Assembly: GCF_001730285.1 (NCBI RefSeq)
Contig: NZ_MIJZ01000012.1
Span: 372,001-436,000, forward strand
From: Enterococcus ureasiticus
GTDB taxonomy: Bacteria > Bacillota > Bacilli > Lactobacillales > Enterococcaceae
Direction of reading: 5' to 3'
DNA: 64,000 bases
Every line of letters starts with the position of its first letter. The stretch's first letter is position 1. A model generated the notes under the pieces. That model had not been told where the DNA came from, made no database searches, and was given only the letters and a program-made list of their open reading frames with translations. A program made the position numbers and the translations under genes. Shown here piece after piece: positions 48,697 through 57,800 of the stretch.

Positions 48697-49830
48697 TTAT
48701 TTTGGTTGTCTTTTCTCAGATGGTTTTTTCTTCTTATTACCTGATTGTTCTCTATTTTTACGCGCACGTTTCGCTTTTTTACGCGCTTCTTTTCTTCTTA
48801 ATTCTTCTTGATGTTTCTTTCTTTGGCGTATCATCCAAATGATCAATCCAATGATCACAACGCCAAATACTGCTCCACCGATAATGAAATAAAGTGTATA
48901 ATCGCTATCTTCTTCTGCGAGTTCTACAGCGTCATCATTCAGTTTTTTCGCTTCATCTTCTTTGATTTCAAATTCTTTTTCAAACTCCCATTTTTCTCCG
49001 GCTGCTTCTACTGCCATTTTTAATATATATTTTCCAGCTTTAAATGGTTTGTTTGCCGTTGGAATTCCGTAATTAAAACTTGAATTAGGTGCCATATTTA
49101 AATTTTCTTGTTTGTTATGGAATACAGGTGCTTCTTGATTGTTGATTGCAAAAACATCTGCAGTTACCGTCATGTTACCTAGAATACGGGGTGTTGGGTT
49201 TTGTAAAGTTCCCAATACATTATTACGATAATTTCGTTGTCCTGCTTTGGCACCTGTCAACTGCAACTCTGGTTTTACTTCATCGTCATTTTCTGATAAA
49301 CGGACACCGATAACATAGGCAAATTTATTTTCAATTTGTACGCCCGATTCTTTGTTTTCTCCAGCTTTTTCTTCTTTTTGAGTGAAGTGTAAGCCTCCTA
49401 GAATAATTCCGTTGAATGTTTCACTTGGAAGTGCTACTTGTACTTTAAGTAATTTAGTTTCCTTTGGCGCAAGTTGAACTTCAGGATCAACTTTTGCAAG
49501 TTTGCCAAATGGATAGGCCAATGTTTTATCTAGTTTAGGATCAACGGCACCATAATCGATGACACCATTGTCATTTGTGATGGCCGTGTTCGCTTTAGTC
49601 TGAACTGTAACATCTTTATCAGTGTTATTTTTTAATTCGACTTCTAGTTCTTGAGTTTCACCTGGTTTTACACGTAAATCAAAATAGGTTTTGCTTTTAT
49701 CTCGCTGATTTTCTGGTAATTTTGCTTCTACAGAAAAACTCATTTCTTCAGCCGATGCATGTTGTCCTCCTGTAAAACCAACCGCGACAAATCCTATCAT
49801 AGTCAAAATAACTGGTATCAATCGTTTCAT
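48697..49830 (-). CDS. WxL-interacting membrane protein (DUF916/DUF3324)
   Basis: A 377-residue surface protein. A signal peptide (ending near GGQHASA) is followed by the DUF916 peptidoglycan-binding domain (about residues 30-155; KTYFDLRVKPGETQELEVELKN), the DUF3324 WxL-binding domain (about 160-300), a membrane helix (YFIIGGAVFGVVIIGLIIWMI) and a strongly basic cytoplasmic tail (RRKEARKKAKRARKNREQ). Such proteins tether WxL proteins to the wall. The ATG at 49830 has AAGGAG upstream; the open frame extends 18 codons further. It lies last in the WxL gene set but 488 bp from the previous gene, with its own promoter-like element. Confidence 0.9.
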   Translation of the reverse strand: MKRLIPVILTMIGFVAVGFTGGQHASAEEMSFSVEAKLPENQRDKSKTYFDLRVKPGETQELEVELKNNTDKDVTVQTKANTAITNDNGVIDYGAVDPKLDKTLAYPFGKLAKVDPEVQLAPKETKLLKVQVALPSETFNGIILGGLHFTQKEEKAGENKESGVQIENKFAYVIGVRLSENDDEVKPELQLTGAKAGQRNYRNNVLGTLQNPTPRILGNMTVTADVFAINNQEAPVFHNKQENLNMAPNSSFNYGIPTANKPFKAGKYILKMAVEAAGEKWEFEKEFEIKEDEAKKLNDDAVELAEEDSDYTLYFIIGGAVFGVVIIGLIIWMIRQRKKHQEELRRKEARKKAKRARKNREQSGNKKKKPSEKRQPK

Positions 49831-50020
49831 ACTGTTTTCTCCTTTTCTTATCAACTTATTTTTTAGTTGTACAATTAATTTCATGTAAGACGGTTATCGC
49901 TTACTACTAACGAATCACTCGTTTATGTATTGTATTCTTTTTGTTATTGTTTTTTGGGGAAATAGTTTATTCACTCCTTCATCAAAAAAATGTAATATCT
50001 AATAGATATTTCTATTAGTA

Positions 50021-50093
50021 ATCAACTTATAAAGTAATATTACTACAATAAAAAAAATGAAAGTGAACATTAGAACGTTTATATTCTACATTG
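50021..50093 (-). promoter_or_regulatory. Promoter-like element, copy 1 (upstream of the DUF916 gene)
   Basis: This 73-bp stretch resembles 61880-61952 along most of its length, sharing the blocks AATATTACTA, a run of A, GAACATT and AACG in the same order and on the same strand. On the minus strand TGTTCA and TGTAGT are 16 bp apart, spacing that is kept in copy 2. It lies about 190 bp before the DUF916 start in a 488-bp spacer (49831-50317) that otherwise holds a hairpin and one arm of a long inverted repeat. Confidence 0.45.
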
Positions 50094-50182
50094 GTGCTTT
50101 TTATATCTTTTTTTTATTTATATATTGAATAATGGCTTGGAATATAATTTTTATATAAATAATAAAAGATACAAAACAACTT

Positions 50183-50222
50183 GAAATTCACGGAAGCTAT
50201 ATTCTAGTCTTCCGTGAATTTC
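50183..50222 (-). terminator. Hairpin after the small secreted protein gene
   Basis: A perfect 14-bp stem, GAAATTCACGGAAG at 50183-50196 and its complement at 50209-50222. It lacks a full T-run on the minus strand (only short T groups), so it may be a weak terminator between the small gene and the DUF916 gene. Confidence 0.6.
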
Positions 50223-50256
50223 TTTATATTTATTAACAACTATATGGGGATTCCTT

Positions 50257-50291
50257 TAGTCCTCGGAGTTAAACACGCCTGCCCCAACCTC
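50257..50291 (-). repeat. Arm A of a 35-bp inverted repeat flanking the small secreted gene
   Basis: The minus strand here reads GAGGTTGGGGCAGGCGTGTT and on to GGACTA; it matches 30 of 35 positions of the plus strand at 50945-50979. All five differences are transitions and in a minus-strand RNA each becomes a G-U pair. Confidence 0.8.
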
Positions 50292-50317
50292 TTATTTCTA
50301 AAACTTAATAAAATCGT

Positions 50318-50722
50318 TTAGAAATAATTGATACCGTTAACACTAACTAAATGTTTTCCCAATCCATCTAAAACTTTGTCATTGTTCGTACGGTATTCGA
50401 TGAAGAATCCTTCATTTAAATTGATATCTTTTTTACTGATCTCGAATTCATATGCACCTGCTTTTTCAGGTGTAGCGATGATCCCCTTGTCAGCAAGTTC
50501 TTTTCCCTGCTGGCTCATGATTGATAAGTGAATAGACGCCCCTTTTTTGACTTTGGTCAAATTATAACGGACAACGTAGCTGTCAGTGCTCTCTTTCACG
50601 CTTAAGTCATTTAAAAACGGTGTCGCAGCCTCTGCTTTATAAGTACTTGTAAACATTACTCCTACCATAGCTACTAATGTTAGTATACCTAAGAAAACAC
50701 TTGTCATTTTTTTATTATTCAT
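50318..50722 (-). CDS. Small secreted protein of the WxL cluster, unknown function
   Basis: A 134-residue protein with a signal peptide (hydrophobic residues 8-23, likely cleavage after YKAEA) and a mature part of about 100 residues with alternating strands (SYVVRYNLTKVKKGASIHLSIMS, EGFFIEYRTNNDK). It has no membrane anchor, WxL motif or sorting signal, so it is probably released or held by another complex member. I do not recognise the family; the fold looks like a small beta-sandwich. AAGGGG lies about ten bases upstream of the ATG. It is flanked by a 35-bp inverted repeat and preceded by several hairpins, which suggests its mRNA is under special control. Confidence 0.8.
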   Translation of the reverse strand: MNNKKMTSVFLGILTLVAMVGVMFTSTYKAEAATPFLNDLSVKESTDSYVVRYNLTKVKKGASIHLSIMSQQGKELADKGIIATPEKAGAYEFEISKKDINLNEGFFIEYRTNNDKVLDGLGKHLVSVNGINYF

Positions 50723-50759
50723 CGTTTAAATTGCCCCTTTATTTTTTGTTTCATTTTAT

Positions 50760-50914
50760 CGACTCAGAGAAGACTTATGCCGAAAACCGCTTCGCTGGTA
50801 GCGAACGACTTCTTCAGCTAATCTGCTCACTACCAAAGAAGTAACTTTCACTCTCAACTATCGATTACTTTGATTGCACAAGGTCCTATCAAAAAAGTAT
50901 GTATCCCTTGTGCA
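50760..50914 (-). other. Structured upstream region of the small secreted gene
   Basis: Two clear stems lie in the 222-bp spacer: TTCGCT/AGCGAA with a three-base loop at 50791-50805, enclosed by AGAAGACTT/TTCTTC-type pairs, and TGCACAAGG/CCTTGTGCA at 50875-50914. No known riboswitch or T-box motif was recognised. The 3' end is about 35 bp from the start codon. Confidence 0.5.
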
Positions 50915-50944
50915 GTAAATTATAAATAATTACACTATGAACTT

Positions 50945-50979
50945 GAGGCTGGGACAGACGTGTTCAACTCCGAGAACTA
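50945..50979 (+). repeat. Arm B of the 35-bp inverted repeat
   Basis: Plus strand GAGGCTGGGACAGACGTGTT onward to GAACTA, partner of arm A at 50257-50291. It lies in the 3' end region of the upstream WxL gene and the 5' region of the small secreted gene. GAGGCTGGGAC is similar to repeat hairpins common in Lactobacillales intergenic regions. Confidence 0.8.
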
Positions 50980-51016
50980 GGTGTTGCTTCTTTAATGCTT
51001 GTTTTAGTTACTGCGT

Positions 51017-51760
51017 CTATTGTTGTGGACTGTCACTTAATGTCCAAGTAAGACTTGTCTTATACAATCCAGCAACTTTTTTTGAATCTCCAGGAATTTT
51101 TAACTGGATGCTACTAGTAGCTTGGTCGTTAGTATCACCAAAACGATCTGCCCAAGTGCCCATCCCGTGACCTGCTTCTGCGTTCATCACTAGCGCTTCT
51201 TGACCATCCGCGGTTAAGGTAAATGTCGGATTAGCTGTCGGTGCTGTTTCTGTTTTACCTGATTTAGCACTTAACACAGGATTTGTGAAAACAAGTTCTG
51301 TTCCAGCTAAATCGTTACTACCATTTTTAAACGCACCATTTTGTTTAACCGTTAAGCGCCAACCAACGTTAGTTCCACGGTTATCTGTGATCTGGATGTA
51401 GTTTGGCACCTCAATAACTGTTTCTTCATCATCCATTAACTGATCCGGTTTCACTTTATAGATAGCGTCATTTCCTTGCGCTTTTTGACTCCCAAATCTT
51501 AGATTTGAAACATAATTAATGCTCAATGGACCCTTCGTACTTGGTGGATGAGGATTTTCTTCTCCATCAATCTCTGGTACTGGTTTGACTGGTTTTGTCG
51601 GGTCAATCGGATTGACTGGTTTTTCAATTTCTGAACCATCATTTTTTTCAATACTTACATAGGCATTTGATTCAATACTGCTGCTATCGTCGGCAGATGC
51701 TGCCATAGGGATCAGTGACACCGCAACTAAGCATGCGCTAAATAGAAATACTTTTTTCAA
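51017..51760 (-). CDS. WxL-domain surface protein (1)
   Basis: A 247-residue secreted protein: signal peptide to about residue 23 (PMAASA-DD), a proline-rich linker (EKPVNPIDPTKPVKPVPEIDGEENPHPP), then the C-terminal WxL domain (about 85-247) with the first motif GMGTWADRFG and the terminal LTWTLSDSPQQ. WxL domains bind peptidoglycan non-covalently. The start codon is TTG (51760) with AAGGAAG eight bases upstream. It is one of four similar small WxL proteins in this operon, and the most distal. Confidence 0.9.
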   Translation of the reverse strand: MKKVFLFSACLVAVSLIPMAASADDSSSIESNAYVSIEKNDGSEIEKPVNPIDPTKPVKPVPEIDGEENPHPPSTKGPLSINYVSNLRFGSQKAQGNDAIYKVKPDQLMDDEETVIEVPNYIQITDNRGTNVGWRLTVKQNGAFKNGSNDLAGTELVFTNPVLSAKSGKTETAPTANPTFTLTADGQEALVMNAEAGHGMGTWADRFGDTNDQATSSIQLKIPGDSKKVAGLYKTSLTWTLSDSPQQ

Positions 51761-51784
51761 TGATTACACTTCCTTATAAAATGG

Positions 51785-51819
51785 AGAAAAAACAAGCGTA
51801 TAAGCTTGTTGCGTTCTCC
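51785..51819 (-). terminator. Terminator-like hairpin between two WxL genes
   Basis: On the minus strand AACAAGC...GCTTGTT is followed directly by TTTTTT, and outer GGAGAA/TTCTCC pairs enclose it (51783-51819). It sits within the operon and may lower expression of the distal genes. Confidence 0.7.
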
Positions 51820-51831
51820 TCATTTATGATT

Positions 51832-52614
51832 TTAATTTGTTAGTGGTGTATTATTCAATGTCCACTCGATTTTAGCAGTATATTTACCTGCAGTCTTTTT
51901 AATAGAACCTGGAATTGTTAAGTGTACACTAGTAGCTGCATCACCTAATGTCTCTTTATCTGATTCTAAAAGAGTTCCATATAAGATATTCCATGTTCCC
52001 ATACCGGTGTTTTCTTCGGCACCTGCAATCAATACATCGTCATCTGATGTTAAAATAACTGGTTTAGCAACAGTTGGTTTAGCTGCATTATCAGCAGATT
52101 GTGCTTGTGCCCAACCATTATCCAATGTAATCGTGCTACCTGTTAAAACAGAGGTCTTATTATTAAATTGGTCTGAGATTTTTGCTGTTAGTGTCCAACC
52201 AGCATTGTTTCCACGGTTATCTGTTACTTGAGCAAAGTTTGGACGTTCTTTTAGTCCACCTTCTACAAAATTTAGTTTTGGTAATTTTGCTGTGTAATCT
52301 TGCGTATTACCAGACATTTTGATTTCACCAAAATCAAAAGCTGTTAATAGACTTAAACGTAAAGACGTGGTCATTTCTGGATCAACGACACCTTCTCCTG
52401 GATCTGTTGGATCGATTTCGCCACCACCGTCTCCGCCATCTCCACCACCAGGGCCTGTTGGTTTTTCGCCTTCATTTCCACCGTTATCTGCTTCTAAAGT
52501 AACTGTTGCATCTGTCGTTGCTTTTGCTGAAAATTCTTCTTCCGCTTGAACGCTTTTTGCGCCTAAAATTCCTGTACTGATTAAGCATAATGCTAAAATT
52601 GCTGTTTTTTTCAT
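51832..52614 (-). CDS. WxL-domain surface protein (2)
   Basis: A 260-residue secreted protein with a signal peptide ending near KSVQA-EE, a glycine/acid-rich linker (GGNEGEKPTGPGGGDGGDGGGEIDPTDPG) and a WxL domain (about 85-260) with GMGTWNILYG and the terminal KIEWTLNNTPLTN. The NRGNNAGWTLTAK block, shared by all the family members here, is clear. AGGAGG-like site before the ATG. Wall-attached through the WxL domain. Confidence 0.9.
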   Translation of the reverse strand: MKKTAILALCLISTGILGAKSVQAEEEFSAKATTDATVTLEADNGGNEGEKPTGPGGGDGGDGGGEIDPTDPGEGVVDPEMTTSLRLSLLTAFDFGEIKMSGNTQDYTAKLPKLNFVEGGLKERPNFAQVTDNRGNNAGWTLTAKISDQFNNKTSVLTGSTITLDNGWAQAQSADNAAKPTVAKPVILTSDDDVLIAGAEENTGMGTWNILYGTLLESDKETLGDAATSVHLTIPGSIKKTAGKYTAKIEWTLNNTPLTN

Positions 52615-52691
52615 TTGTTTGTTTCCTCCAAAAGACTAATTTTATTTTAATAGAGTTGCTTTTAACTCTGTCGTTTATGCAGATTCATTAC

Positions 52692-52726
52692 GACTGGGAT
52701 ATAACATTTAGAATTACGTCCCAGTC
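52692..52726 (-). repeat. Hairpin between WxL genes, GTGACTGGGAC type
   Basis: GACTGGGA (52692-52699) pairs with TCCCAGTC (52719-52726), and short inner pairs extend it. On the minus strand the arm reads GTGACTGGGACGTAA, close to the GGTGACAGGGACAT arm of the hairpin at 30011. No T-run, so an mRNA stability or repeat element rather than a strong terminator. Confidence 0.6.
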
Positions 52727-52741
52727 ACGAAAATTACCTAT

Positions 52742-53623
52742 CTATTCAGATACTGGTCCGTCTGCTAAGATCCATGTTAATTCAGATTTGTATTCAACAC
52801 CCGCTTGTGGTTGCGCACTTGCTGGGATATCTAATTGTACGCCAGTATCTGGTACTAATGTTGCATAGTTATTTGGAGCAATAGTTTCTTCATTACCAAA
52901 TTTCAATGACCAAGAACCAGTTCCTTGTTTATTTTCTTGAGCTACACTTTGATCTGCACTTAGTAGCGTTTTAGAATCAGTACCAATCTCTACTCCTTGA
53001 TGTAGAATACTTGGCGCTGCAACACCAGTAGGTCCTTTAAGATTTAAATTATTTAAGCTTAAAACAGCACCTTGCAATGTAATCGTCATATCAGCTTCGT
53101 TTTTACCTGAAAATGGTGTTGCAGTAACACTTAGATTCCAACCACTCATTTTACCGCGGTTATCAACTACTTGAACAAAGTTAGGGACGTTTTTATAAAT
53201 CGTTGTATCTTCATCGTCTTTAAATTTTACACCTAATTGTGTTCCTTTAGCCCATAATTTCATACCATTTCCGCTTAATTTGATCGGTTTAAATTTAGTG
53301 AAGTTTTCAATATCGCCCTCACCATCGTCGTCTGCACGATCATTGAAACGGAAATTAGAAACTAAAATATTAAAACTCGCTGTACCGTTACCAGTATTTC
53401 CGTCCGTTTCTGTTTCATCAATTTCACCATCTTTATCGTTGCCATCTGTCGGTGGTACAACTGGCGGTTTTCCAGTTTCGTCTGCTTCAAATAATACTGT
53501 TGCGTCTGATTTTGCTTCTGGATTTGGATTTGTTACTTCCTCTTCCGCAAATGCTGCTGATGCTCCTAATGTTAATGCGCTAAAACTGATGATTCCTAAG
53601 CTTAATAAAGTCATTTTTTTCAT
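52742..53623 (-). CDS. WxL-domain surface protein (3)
   Basis: A 293-residue secreted protein. The signal peptide ends near ASAAFA-EE; an acidic linker (ETGKPPVVPPTDGNDKDGEIDETE) precedes a WxL domain (about 85-293) with NRGKMSGWNLSVT, GTGSWSLKFG and the terminal ELTWILADGPVSE. The first WxL motif is WSL, matching the pattern exactly. GGAGAG lies before the ATG. It lies between two other WxL genes with no terminator upstream. Confidence 0.9.
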   Translation of the reverse strand: MKKMTLLSLGIISFSALTLGASAAFAEEEVTNPNPEAKSDATVLFEADETGKPPVVPPTDGNDKDGEIDETETDGNTGNGTASFNILVSNFRFNDRADDDGEGDIENFTKFKPIKLSGNGMKLWAKGTQLGVKFKDDEDTTIYKNVPNFVQVVDNRGKMSGWNLSVTATPFSGKNEADMTITLQGAVLSLNNLNLKGPTGVAAPSILHQGVEIGTDSKTLLSADQSVAQENKQGTGSWSLKFGNEETIAPNNYATLVPDTGVQLDIPASAQPQAGVEYKSELTWILADGPVSE

Positions 53624-53662
53624 AATATTCTCTCCTAATTCTGTTTTTTTTAGTTTGATTTC

Positions 53663-54472
53663 TTAGTTAGTTGGTGCAGTTACTAATTTCCAAGTTAGTG
53701 TTGAACGATAGCTTTTATCTGCTTTTGGTTGTGCTGTAACTGGTACAGATAATTGAACACCAGCAGTTGCATTTGTTTTATCATCATTCATTTTTAATGT
53801 CGTTTTATCCGTATCTGCTCCCCAAGTCACAGCCCATGTTCCTTGACCTTTACCAGCTCCAGCATCCAAAACAGTATGTGAACCAGTTGCTAAAATATCT
53901 TCACCAACAGATACAGCAGTTGGTGCTAGGGCTGCGCCATCTGTATCACCCACGATTTGTGCGTCATTCAAGGTGATGCTTGCGCCTTTTAGCTCAGTCG
54001 TTGTTGGGTTACTTGACTCATCCAACTCTTTAAAAGCAGATCCTTCCACAGAAACATTCCATCCCGCATTTGTCCCACGGTTATCTGTTACTTGCAAGAA
54101 GTTCGCCAATCCAGTTGTTGGTTCTGATCCGTCTGTCCATTTTAATGTTGTTGGTGCTGCGAAAGCAGTCATATTTGTACTACCAATTTTGATCTCACCA
54201 AATTTGAAATTTGATACCCAATTGATATTAAATGATTTCGTTCCATTACCACCGCTACCGTTACCATCAGGGTCTATACCTTTACCAGGTTCAGTCGGCT
54301 TAGTTGGATCAACTACATCTGGTTTATCTGGTGTTATTGGGTCTTTATCTTCTACAAATTTTACATCTGCATTTGTTTCTGCTACTGGATCAGCTGCTTG
54401 CACTGATGGCGCTCCTAAAGCTACTGCACTTAACACTACTAAACCTAAACTCATTAATTTAATTGATTTCAT
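53663..54472 (-). CDS. WxL-domain surface protein (4)
   Basis: A 269-residue secreted protein with a signal peptide ending near PSVQA-AD, a proline/aspartate-rich linker (DPITPDKPDVVDPTKPTEPGKGIDP) and a WxL domain with NRGTNAGWNVSVE, GQGTWAVTWG and the terminal TLTWKLVTAPTN. The strong similarity to WxL proteins 1-3 in layout but not in linker sequence suggests gene duplication followed by divergence. Located 25 bp after the small sortase-type protein gene. Confidence 0.9.
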   Translation of the reverse strand: MKSIKLMSLGLVVLSAVALGAPSVQAADPVAETNADVKFVEDKDPITPDKPDVVDPTKPTEPGKGIDPDGNGSGGNGTKSFNINWVSNFKFGEIKIGSTNMTAFAAPTTLKWTDGSEPTTGLANFLQVTDNRGTNAGWNVSVEGSAFKELDESSNPTTTELKGASITLNDAQIVGDTDGAALAPTAVSVGEDILATGSHTVLDAGAGKGQGTWAVTWGADTDKTTLKMNDDKTNATAGVQLSVPVTAQPKADKSYRSTLTWKLVTAPTN

Positions 54473-54497
54473 ATTATTATCTCTCCATTTTCTTTTA

Positions 54498-54857
54498 TTA
54501 TTTATTTTGGTGTTGCTCTTTCCTACGTTTGTAATAAAACAGTACTAGTACTGCACCGATCAAGAACAGTCCTGTCAGACTAAATCCAGCGGTGACCAAT
54601 TCTCCGGTATTCAGTAGCTTCCCTGTTTGACCGCCAACAGGTTTTATAGTTGACGGCAGTACTTTTTCAGGGTCTTTGCCTTCGGGTATTTCTTCTGATT
54701 CACTAGATGACGTTGGTGTATAGTCATTCTCAAAGTGGATCCCTACTTGACCATCCATTTCTGCACTTTCAGCTCCTAACACCTCATGAGGTACTAAAAG
54801 AATGAGAAGGAACGTGCTAAGGAAGGCAATCAGGTACTTCATTCTTTTCTTCTTCAT
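54498..54857 (-). CDS. Small membrane/wall protein with atypical sortase signal
   Basis: A 119-residue protein with a signal peptide (ending near EVLG-AE), a short hydrophilic stretch, and a C-terminal LLNTG (residues 81-85) followed by a hydrophobic helix and the basic tail YYKRRKEQHQNK. This is the layout of LPXTG sortase substrates, and small LPXTG proteins are usual partners in WxL (csc-type) clusters, but the proline of LPXTG is replaced by leucine. Either a sortase accepts it or the protein stays as a membrane protein. Gene 11 bp after the giant WxL gene. Confidence 0.82.
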   Translation of the reverse strand: MKKKRMKYLIAFLSTFLLILLVPHEVLGAESAEMDGQVGIHFENDYTPTSSSESEEIPEGKDPEKVLPSTIKPVGGQTGKLLNTGELVTAGFSLTGLFLIGAVLVLFYYKRRKEQHQNK

Positions 54858-54868
54858 CTTGTTCCCTC

Positions 54869-57800
54869 CTATTCTGTCGGTGCATTTGTCAAGATCATAT
54901 CTACTCGACTGCTATACGTGGCATCTTTATCAATCGCACCTGACGGTACTTGTAAAGAGAAGCCTTCATCTGCACTCCATGATACAAAGTTACTCGCACT
55001 TGGAGCATCTTTTTGGTAGATTGTTTGGAAATCGTCATTTAAACTCAAGGTTTTGCCTGCTTGTTTAAGCTGTAGTGCAGCACCTTTAAGTTCTTTGATG
55101 TTTTCTCCGCTACCTGTTTCAAATGGATTTTCCATTTTCGCTTGGATTACCCAGCCGTTTTTAACTAAGCGGCTGTCTAGAACAGTAAAGCCCCAGCCTG
55201 AATTCGTCCGTTTAATTTCTTGTGTATACGACTTGATTTTTTGTGTTCCAAAGCTTAATGGCGCAAGAGGTCCTACAATTTGTAATTCTGGTCCTGTTCC
55301 AACAAACGTAACATCGTAAGCATATTTCAAGTATTGATTGCTTAATGCACTTGTTGGTTCTGTTACGTAGACACTTCCCGTCTCTTCTTCGCCAACGGCT
55401 AAGTTCAACTTAGGATATGTTTTAAAACCAGCAGCTGCAACTCTTGTATAGTTCGTTCCTGATACACCATTCGGTATAGAGAAATATGAGCTAATACTTG
55501 TATAGCTGTCGTTGTATCCTGCTTCTGAACTTGTTAACTCGGAAGAAATCGAAATATCTTTTGCATCTAGTTGGTTGAAATACAATGGTTCAAATCCATT
55601 TTTTGTTACGACCACAAAAACTGTTTCATCATCTGGTACTCCACCTAATAATTGTGTTGGACCTGCATTATTTGTATACAATGCACGTTGACCGTCTTTC
55701 GTATAGAGACGCAGAACATCACCATAGTTGACCGTTAGTTGACCGTTAGTACCAAAAGTATCCACTAGTTGCGCTGGTGTATTGGTTCCTAATCCTTGGA
55801 AGGTCACATCTCCAACCGCGTTTGGTCCACTTGTGACTTCCTTAGCATTTGTAACCCCTGTTGCTTGTCCAGATAGATCATAGCGTGTCACTTGATAATA
55901 AGGCGCCGCTCCTGTACTACTTGACAATGGTGTTCCTTCATTAGCGCTTGGTAAATTTCCATAGCCAGAGACAAGTCTTGGCTTTCCATCGCTATCTTCG
56001 TGAAGTGACAAGACAAAGCTTGATTGCGCATTTGGTGAAGTGACGATTGTATTGCTGCCACCAAAGGCAATTGCATTCCCCCAAGTGACTCTAACTGTTG
56101 TTGTAATCTCTAATGTATTTGATGGATTTTGATTATCTGTTACTTTCACCAGCATTGGTACTGTAGGATTTGCAGTAGTTGAAATACGTTTGGTAACTGG
56201 CGCTTCTAGTAAGGTTACAGAATAATCAGTTACTGCTGTATCACTTATTTTTACATCTTTGACCGATGCTTTTAATCGTGCAGCTGTCCAATAGTCAGCA
56301 CCTGTTCCTAAGGTAACCGTCTGCAATACAGCCGCTGCATCTAAACCAGCATTTACTTTAATATTAATTGTTTTCGATGCATTGTCTGAGCCTTTTTCTG
56401 CACGAATTTTTGCTGTATAGCTACCAGAAGAATCTGATTCAGCTGTTAGGGTCGTTTCATTTACTAATACGCTAACACCCTCTGTTAGTCCAGTCCCGTT
56501 ATCCCAACCAATTGCTTTTGATTCTTTCAAGATCAATGCTTTGATCTCATCTGTAGATAAGCCTTCTAAAGTACTTTTCCTCACAGTGAAATCATTGGCA
56601 GCTATCGTCAAACCTGTAGTTGGCGGTGCAGCTGCTGTTACGTTCAATGGAACTTCAATGATTTTGGTTTGGGTAGGTTCGTCACTATCTGTCATACGAA
56701 CTTTGATCATTTGCACACCTACTGTCGATGTATCTGGTGTTCCATCTACAAATTCAAACGTAGCGGTATGCCCTGGTAGAATTACTGGATCTTTTACTAA
56801 CGAAGCAGCAGATTTTGTCCAAGGAGTGTCCTTCTTGATTGATTGTGCGATTAGTGTTACACCTAAGTTATAAACGTTGATATTCACCGAATAGTCTTCA
56901 GAAGGTAGCCCCTTCATCGTTCCAGGCGCTTCATTAATCGCAACCAGCTCTGTTTGATACGTTTTGATTGAAGCAGAAACATCATTCATGACAGCTGGTA
57001 AAGTACTTCTAGGGATAGATACATGTCCCGTTGTTGTTTTATTTGCATTAGATTCAAAACCGATTGTTTCTTTTTGATTGTTTGGATACGTTACATAAAC
57101 TGTTCCATAAGATGTAGGTTCGGGAATTTGGCTTAATGTATAGTCTGTTTCAAAACTCGTGCTGCTATCGTCCTGATAAATGTTCCATGTCTCAGGTGTC
57201 GCTTTTAATTTCATATACGGCATTTCTTCTCCAACAAAGACCTGATAGCCTGTTTTTAATGCACCATCCATTGGAATAGGTTTCCATGGCGCACCCAGTT
57301 GATAAGCCGAATCGACACCACTAATGATTGTTGCACCTTGTTTTAAGTTCCTAGCTTCCGTTCCCGTTCCCGAAAAATTATTACCGAAATAGTTAAAGTT
57401 GCCATTAGTTCCGATGTTCTTATTATCTCCGGCAATATATTTTGTATAATCAGATAACCAATTCCCTTGATTATCTTTTAATTTAATCGTTAATCGTCTA
57501 TTCGCTTGTGGTTCCATATAAAAACCACTATTATTTCCTAATGCATAAATAGGCACGTTATCGGTAAGATAATCTGTATCCACACTTTCTAACATAGAAA
57601 ATTTGCGGGTCGTTGTGTCTAAATTATACATGTTTAGTGAAATTGAAAAATTTAGGTTTACAGCTAAATTTATATCATAGACATATAGAACCTTATTCTT
57701 CGAGTCTACCAATACCTGCTTCAATGAATCCCCTTTACGGAAAGAGAATCGCGCATCTATGTCACTAATAGTTTTATACCCTAATCCAAAATTTCTATTC

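Noticed and set aside
52007-54548. Plus-strand frames opposite the WxL genes
   Set aside because: They mirror the repeated WxL coding pattern on the other strand, overlap the real genes completely and lack start signals.
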